Positions 4,237-8,969 of a stretch of DNA of 8,969 bases are shown here, in pieces. The translations under genes were made by a program, and so were the position numbers. Source of the DNA: an uncultured Clostridia bacterium (GTDB lineage: Bacteria > Bacillota > Clostridia > TANB77 > CAG-508). The stretch is taken from NCBI GenBank assembly GCA_948946035.1, contig CARBKU010000038.1, positions 1 to 8,969 on the forward strand, written 5' to 3'. Below the pieces are notes generated by a model, which was not told the origin of the DNA, ran no database searches, and worked only from the letters and a program-made list of their open reading frames with translations. Position 1 is the first letter of the stretch. Each line of letters opens with the position of its first letter.

Positions 4237-7200
4237 AGATGAAGAAAAAAATAATGAAGAGGCAGTTGATCCTAACGAAGGGCAATATATAAGATTAACA
4301 GATACAGAAAAATTGCCAATAAAAAAATCTAATGTAGGATATTATGGTTCAGTAAAAATAAATCAAGATTATAATGGAAACAAACTTTCAGTTAAAAGAG
4401 AAGGGGCATATTACACATTCGATTATGGACTTTTTGCACATGCAAATGCAAATATATATTATGATATAAGAGAATATAGTGAAAAATATCATACCTTAAC
4501 AACATATATTGGACTTAATAGAACATCATCAGCAGGTAATGGTGTTAAAGTATGGATATATACATCAGATAATGACACATTTCATGAAACTGGGAACCAA
4601 AACTGGACTTTACAAAATCCAGAAACAGACACTGACAGAGTAATTATGCCAGGACAAGATGCTGTATTTGAAAAAGTAGATATAACAGGAGCAAAATACA
4701 TAAGAATACAAGTATATGATAATGGATCTAATGCAGCAGACCATGCAGTATTTATAAATCCAATGATTATTACAGACGAATATCAAGAAGAAGTTAATCA
4801 ATTTGAAGATATATCTGTATATGATCAAAAAATAAAAGATTATGCAAATAAAGATTTATCAGATCCTAACTACGAATTATTAGTATTACAAAGAAAATTC
4901 GTAAATAGTGTAGGTAACTATGCATTAAAAAGATTTACAGACGAAGCACCAGAAAATCAAGCAACAATAGATTGGTTAATGAACGATGTAACAAATCTTC
5001 GTTATTATATATTAGGAGGAACTCCTAATGGAGGATACTATAATTCATTAAATGTACTTACAAGGTTACTAAAGGAATATAAGAATGACTTTAATGAAAC
5101 AGAAGAAATATCAGAGGCAGGAAAAGAGTTATTAAGGCAAAAATACCCTAATCAACTTACAACAAAAGGAGAACTTTATAAAAGAATGGCAATAACAATT
5201 TCTTTAACACACTCTGCACAGGTTGCACTATGGATGCAACCAAGTGCTAAAGAAAACCAATCAGATGCAGTAAATCGTTATGCAATTTATAAAAAAATGT
5301 ATAATGATGGAAAATTTAAAGCAACTGACAATGTAAATATTACACCTTGGTTTGAAACATACAATATAGAAGAAATGCGTTATATTATGCAAACTATGAT
5401 TGATGATGAATCAGTAGTATGGCTTAATGAATATACACAATCAAAAATAGATGCAGCGCCAAACAATGCCTGGGGACTTTTAACACCACATTCATATATG
5501 GCTTATGTATGGCCAGACTATGGAAATTCAGTTTATTACGCTGAAGAAAATAAAGAATATTTTAATGAATTATTTGCAGTTGGAGATAAAAAATTATACG
5601 ATTATGGAATAACAAGAGGTACATCAGATTACAAACTATACAAACTATGGATGAACTTTAGAAATAAATTTGGTACAGGAGCTGTTTGTGGAGGTATATC
5701 AAAAACTGGTCATTGTATTCGTGGTGTACACGCAATACCATCAGCTGTTATTGGTCAACCAGGACATGCAGCAATAATATATTATACAAGAAATTCTAGT
5801 GGTCAAGGATATTGGGGAATAGATAATGATGTATCTGGATGGACACAATCCGAAAAAGGTGAAAGGCTACTTATTGGTTGGGGAAATGACAGAAGCTATG
5901 TTAAAGGATACAATGTACCATACATTGCATTAGCTCAAGAAGCACTAAACGATTATAATAATTTTATGAAAGCTGAAGAATTATTAATGACAGTAGATGT
6001 ATATAAAGATGATAAAGCAAAACAAGAACAAATATATAGAGAAGCTATAAGAGCACAATCAATTAATTTAGATGCTTGGGCAGGATTAGTAAAATTATAT
6101 CTTTCAAGTGATAAGACAGAAGAAGAATACTACAATCTAGCAAAAGAAATGATGGAAAACCTTAAATGTTTCCCTTTCACACTATACAATTTAGCAGAAA
6201 TAATTAAACCTAAATTTACCACAGATATATATAAATTCAAATATACCATATTACTAACACGTATACTAACAGAAGGTAAAAATTATCAAGGAACAGAAGT
6301 ATTACAACCAAGTTTAACTAGAACATTAGCATCATCTTTATTAGGAACTCTTGACACAAAATTAGCAGATTTCTCTTTTGATGGAGTAGATGCAGGAAAA
6401 ATAAAATTAGGAAGTAGATTTGAAGGAAGTACAGTTCGTTGGGATTACAGTTTAGATGGTAAGAAAACATGGAACGAACTATATACAGGTGAAAATGGAG
6501 GAAAGCACGAAGTACAATTATCTAGGGAACAAATAGCAAGCATTACATCAGAAAATGATATATATGTACATATTGTAGGTGTAAACTATAATGAAGAAAA
6601 CCTATACAAAATAGACATACTAGAATCAGAAGGACTTCCAAGCACACTTTATGCTAATGATAAGGAAAACAGAATGATAGCAGTTAATTTAAGTACACAA
6701 TGGCGTTATACAGAAAATGATTCATGGACATCATATAGTGAAGCATCACCAGACTTAATAGGAAACAAAACTGTACAACTAAGACAAGGTGCAACAGGTA
6801 CAAGATTAGCAAGTAATGCATCAAGTACATTTACATTTACAAAAAATAATGACCCTGATACAAGAAAATATATACCAGTTTCACATTTAAGCATACATTC
6901 TGTATCAACCGAAGCTGTAAGCAATGGTGGTGCAGCTAGAAACGCAATTGACGCAAACTACAATACAAGATACCATTCAGCATGGAATGGTACAGATACA
7001 AATCGTTTTATGGTAGTTAAACTAGATAAACCAGTGTATTTGTCAGCAGTAGAATATGTACCAGCAGGTGGTGGAAATGGAAGAATTAATGATGGTACTA
7101 TTTATGGAAGTATGGATGGTGAAAATTGGGAAGTTTTAACTAGCCGTACAGGTATAACATATGCTAGTCAAGCAAATACAAATGAATTAGCTGAAAAGTA

Positions 7201-8779
7201 TACTCAAAGTTTTGATATATCAACACCAAAAGAAGTTCAATATGTAAAAATAGTTGCAGATAGAACAAATGGAAATTGGTTTACAGCAAGAGCATTCAAC
7301 TTTTATGAAGATATAACTAAAAATCCTGCTCCAACAGCAAGTATAGGATATAGTACTACTGAAAAAACAAATGAACCAGTAGTAGCAAGACTTACAAATC
7401 CAAGTACAAAAATAACAATAACAAATAATGATGGAAAAGACACATATGTATTTACCGAAAATGGAGAATTTACATTTGAATTTGAAGATGAACAAGGAAA
7501 TAAAGGAGCAGTAACTGCGAAAGTAGATTGGATTGATAAATCTGGACCAACAGCTGATGTAAAATACAAATTAAGTGATGATAAAAAATTAATGGCAGTA
7601 TTAGATAATATTAGTGAAGATGTTTACTTACTAGATAAAAACAATAAAAAGACAAATTATGTAGAAGTTGAAAATGGAAAAGTGGTAAGCATATCATACT
7701 TAGACGAAGAAGGTAATGTATATAAAATTGCTGAATTAGACGAAAATGGAGCTACTAAGAAAATAACATATTCAAATACAACTGGAAAACTAGATGAAGT
7801 TAAATATTATATAACATCATTTGAAAATGGAAATGTTACAGAAAGATTAGCTTTTGATAATGAAGGAAATAATGTAACATTAACTGAAGATCAATTAGAA
7901 GAACTTAAGGAATTAGAAAAAATCAGATCTAATCCATTAGAATTTTACCTAGAAAAAAATGAAGAATATGAATTTAGACTTCTTGATGTGGCAAATAATA
8001 TTACATATAAAAATATTAAAGTTGACTATATAGATAATGACACTAAAGTTATAGCAAGTGATATGACTTATAATACAACAGTATTAACAAATCAAGATGT
8101 TACTGCTACTATAAACACATATATAATTGACGAAAACGGAAAAAGTGGTAGTGTTAAAATCTTAAATAATGATGGAAATAACACATATACATTTACACAA
8201 AATGGAGAATTTACATTTGAATATGCAGAACAGGAAGAAAATGCGGAAGAGAATGAAGAAAATTTAGATAAAGAAGTAAAAAGTCATACAGCAAAAGTAG
8301 ATTGGATTGACAAAGTAGATCCAACAGCTCAAATAAGATATAGTACAAGAGAAAATGCAGAAAAAATCGTAGTAACTTTAGTAAATGAAAGTGAAGAAAT
8401 TACAATTACTAATAATGGTACTAATAGAGAATATACATTTACTGAAAATGGAGAATTTACATTTGAATTCCAAGATAAAGCAGGAAATAAAGGAACTGCA
8501 ACAGCAAAAGTAGATTGGATGCAAAAAGAAACACCAACACCACCAACACCACCAACACCACCAACACCACCTACACCACCTACACCTACAAGAATTAAAG
8601 GTGACACAGATGGAGATGGAGAGGTTACAATTAATGACTTAGCACAAGTAAAATTACATTTAATTGAAGATACATTATTAGAAGGAATTGATAAAATAGC
8701 AGCAGATGTGGATGATGATGGAGAAATTACAATTAATGATTTAGCACTAATTAAACTTATTATATTAGGAATTAACTAA
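4211..8779 (+). CDS. Large multidomain protein: NPCBM, transglutaminase-like Cys-His-Asp core, F5/8C, Ig-like repeats, dockerin
   Basis: Domains by residue of the 1522-codon ORF are as follows. About 26-187 is an NPCBM-like carbohydrate-binding module (GLFAHANANIYYDI). About 197-580 is a helical region leading into a transglutaminase/papain-like core with C493 (GAVCGGISK), H519 (GQPGHAA) and D538/D540 (GIDNDVSGW) as likely triad. About 580-680 is helical and TPR-like. About 715-885 is Ig/Fn3-like strands. About 888-1035 is an F5/8 type C module. About 1041-1440 holds four Ig-like repeats. Then come a Pro-Thr linker (1442-1460) and a type I dockerin (1464-1522) with two Ca-binding loops. Inferred role: a glycan-targeted cysteine peptidase or transglutaminase-like enzyme attached through cohesin; the substrate is unknown. 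The body lacks a signal peptide, which lies in the preceding frame at 4072. The ATG at 4211 has AAGGA five bases upstream, so local initiation is possible but would leave the product unexported. Confidence 0.85.
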   Translation: MLATYAANEDEEKNNEEAVDPNEGQYIRLTDTEKLPIKKSNVGYYGSVKINQDYNGNKLSVKREGAYYTFDYGLFAHANANIYYDIREYSEKYHTLTTYIGLNRTSSAGNGVKVWIYTSDNDTFHETGNQNWTLQNPETDTDRVIMPGQDAVFEKVDITGAKYIRIQVYDNGSNAADHAVFINPMIITDEYQEEVNQFEDISVYDQKIKDYANKDLSDPNYELLVLQRKFVNSVGNYALKRFTDEAPENQATIDWLMNDVTNLRYYILGGTPNGGYYNSLNVLTRLLKEYKNDFNETEEISEAGKELLRQKYPNQLTTKGELYKRMAITISLTHSAQVALWMQPSAKENQSDAVNRYAIYKKMYNDGKFKATDNVNITPWFETYNIEEMRYIMQTMIDDESVVWLNEYTQSKIDAAPNNAWGLLTPHSYMAYVWPDYGNSVYYAEENKEYFNELFAVGDKKLYDYGITRGTSDYKLYKLWMNFRNKFGTGAVCGGISKTGHCIRGVHAIPSAVIGQPGHAAIIYYTRNSSGQGYWGIDNDVSGWTQSEKGERLLIGWGNDRSYVKGYNVPYIALAQEALNDYNNFMKAEELLMTVDVYKDDKAKQEQIYREAIRAQSINLDAWAGLVKLYLSSDKTEEEYYNLAKEMMENLKCFPFTLYNLAEIIKPKFTTDIYKFKYTILLTRILTEGKNYQGTEVLQPSLTRTLASSLLGTLDTKLADFSFDGVDAGKIKLGSRFEGSTVRWDYSLDGKKTWNELYTGENGGKHEVQLSREQIASITSENDIYVHIVGVNYNEENLYKIDILESEGLPSTLYANDKENRMIAVNLSTQWRYTENDSWTSYSEASPDLIGNKTVQLRQGATGTRLASNASSTFTFTKNNDPDTRKYIPVSHLSIHSVSTEAVSNGGAARNAIDANYNTRYHSAWNGTDTNRFMVVKLDKPVYLSAVEYVPAGGGNGRINDGTIYGSMDGENWEVLTSRTGITYASQANTNELAEKYTQSFDISTPKEVQYVKIVADRTNGNWFTARAFNFYEDITKNPAPTASIGYSTTEKTNEPVVARLTNPSTKITITNNDGKDTYVFTENGEFTFEFEDEQGNKGAVTAKVDWIDKSGPTADVKYKLSDDKKLMAVLDNISEDVYLLDKNNKKTNYVEVENGKVVSISYLDEEGNVYKIAELDENGATKKITYSNTTGKLDEVKYYITSFENGNVTERLAFDNEGNNVTLTEDQLEELKELEKIRSNPLEFYLEKNEEYEFRLLDVANNITYKNIKVDYIDNDTKVIASDMTYNTTVLTNQDVTATINTYIIDENGKSGSVKILNNDGNNTYTFTQNGEFTFEYAEQEENAEENEENLDKEVKSHTAKVDWIDKVDPTAQIRYSTRENAEKIVVTLVNESEEITITNNGTNREYTFTENGEFTFEFQDKAGNKGTATAKVDWMQKETPTPPTPPTPPTPPTPPTPTRIKGDTDGDGEVTINDLAQVKLHLIEDTLLEGIDKIAADVDDDGEITINDLALIKLIILGIN
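7331..8530 (+). repeat. Four tandem Ig-like repeats within the dockerin protein
   Basis: Repeats start at residues about 1041, 1113, 1276 and 1371. Shared blocks are PTA.I.YST, ITITNN, YTFTENGEFTFEF, GN.G and TAKVDWID. The second copy keeps only the edges and carries an insert of about 80 residues (SYLDEEGN, KYYITSFENGN). The third has an acidic insert (EEN-rich, about 1340-1355). A 22-base stretch is identical in three copies at 7460-7481, 8201-8222 and 8447-8468, which suggests recent duplication or gene conversion. Such modules act as spacers between catalytic and docking ends. Confidence 0.75.
8534..8590 (+). repeat. 9-bp tandem repeat coding the Pro-Thr linker
   Basis: CCAACACCA-type units repeat about six times and encode (PTP)n, joining the Ig-like region to the dockerin. 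Proline-threonine linkers of this kind are typical in cellulosome-type enzymes. Because the unit is a multiple of three, copy-number change alters linker length without a frameshift. Confidence 0.8.
8600..8776 (+). other. Type I dockerin domain (C-terminal part of the large protein)
   Basis: Residues 1464-1522 hold two duplicated 12-residue calcium loops. The first is DTDGDGEVTIND (D1465, D1467, D1469, D1476) and the second DVDDDGEITIND, each followed by a helix (LAQVKLHLI and LALIKLIIL). The two loops are nearly identical, including the I-N pair at loop positions 10 and 11 that normally contributes to cohesin specificity. Known: dockerins bind cohesins of scaffoldins or of other enzymes. No cohesin is in the window. 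Confidence 0.9.
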
Positions 8780-8783
8780 TATC

Positions 8784-8827
8784 AAAGCATGTTGAAATTT
8801 AGATTTTGACATGCTTTAAATTTTATA
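8784..8827 (+). terminator. Terminator-like hairpin after the dockerin protein gene
   Basis: AAAGCATGT (8784-8792) and ACATGCTTT (8809-8817) form a perfect 9-bp stem five bases after the stop codon, followed by AAATTTTATA. The T-run is short, so termination may be incomplete; the stronger hairpin at 8903-8941 would catch readthrough. Confidence 0.55.
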
Positions 8828-8902
8828 TTAATATGGTAAATATTCCATTAATTACTAGCTACTCGCTCTGGAAAATAAGTATGTAATACGAGTATATAAA
8901 AT

Positions 8903-8941
8903 AAAAAAATAGATTCAACTTTTAGTTGAATCTATTTTTTT
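8903..8941. terminator. Strong bidirectional intrinsic terminator
   Basis: AGATTCAACT (8911-8920) and AGTTGAATCT (8924-8933) pair perfectly around a TTT loop, and flanking AAAAAAAT and ATTTTTTT extend the stem to 18 bp. There is a U-run on either strand, so it can stop + transcripts from the dockerin gene and - transcripts from a convergent gene beyond the window. The stretch 8828-8902 before it holds no ORF I can support; it contains only a short TACTCG/CGAGTA inverted pair (8860-8865, 8889-8894). Confidence 0.85.
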
Positions 8942-8969
8942 ATTCTTCTTAATCTACTTTTTTGTATTT

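Noticed and set aside
8329..8607. Minus-strand ORF with Gly-Val repeats
   Set aside because: It is the complement of the Pro-Thr linker repeats in the dockerin protein; the GGV repeats are a reading-frame artefact.
8860..8894. Short inverted pair TACTCG/CGAGTA as a small RNA or riboswitch
   Set aside because: A six-base stem with a long loop and no promoter is too weak to claim.
8942..8969. 3' end of a convergent minus-strand gene at the right edge
   Set aside because: The bidirectional terminator makes a convergent gene likely, and a frame ending KYKKVD with TAA at 8949-8951 is possible. But all three minus frames reach a stop within the few bases available, so no choice can be supported.

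Overview
The window is very AT-rich, with A/T-ending codons, strong GGAGG ribosome binding sites, TGn-extended -10 boxes and U-tailed hairpin terminators. This points to a low-GC Firmicute, most likely a gut-type Clostridia member. The dockerin-bearing secreted protein, the IS3-family element and a small prepilin-leader-like ORF fit that picture. I cannot name the species.

Layout. (1) 1-1053: promoter and an intact DUF368/PopT-type undecaprenyl-phosphate translocase gene on +. (2) 1054-2337: an IS3-family insertion sequence with about 40-bp imperfect terminal repeats, an orfA carrying two in-frame stops, an A-rich slippage site and an intact DD(35)E orfB. (3) 2329-2942: mostly degraded sequence on -. 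It holds a 35-codon gene start resembling the N-terminus of DUF1016/PDDEXK nucleases, cut off by the IS but still carrying its RBS, promoter and a perfect 8-bp-arm palindrome over the predicted transcription start. It also holds a short prepilin-leader-like ORF and two AT-rich terminator-like hairpins. (4) 2943-3698: exodeoxyribonuclease III/AP endonuclease on -. (5) 3711-4071: divergent intergenic region. It carries a 190-bp palindromic MITE-like element with perfect 34-bp inverted ends and an 11-bp direct repeat, with the exonuclease promoter on one side and a strong + promoter on the other. (6) 4072-8779: a very large secreted-type multidomain protein, followed by two terminator hairpins.

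The large gene is the most interesting item. Its promoter, RBS and N-terminal signal/anchor segment (4072-4236) lie in one frame. The remaining 1522 codons (4211-8779) lie in the +1 frame. The body reads NPCBM-like carbohydrate-binding module, helical region leading into a transglutaminase/papain-like Cys-His-Asp core, helical TPR-like stretch, Ig/Fn3-like strands, F5/8C (discoidin) module, four Ig-like repeats, Pro-Thr linker and a type I dockerin. I infer a glycan-binding cysteine peptidase or transglutaminase-like enzyme that docks onto a cohesin scaffold outside the cell. No cohesin partner lies in the window.

The genes do not form one operon. PopT (cell-wall lipid carrier recycling), exonuclease III (DNA repair) and the dockerin protein are separate transcription units, and the spaces between them have collected mobile or decaying sequence.
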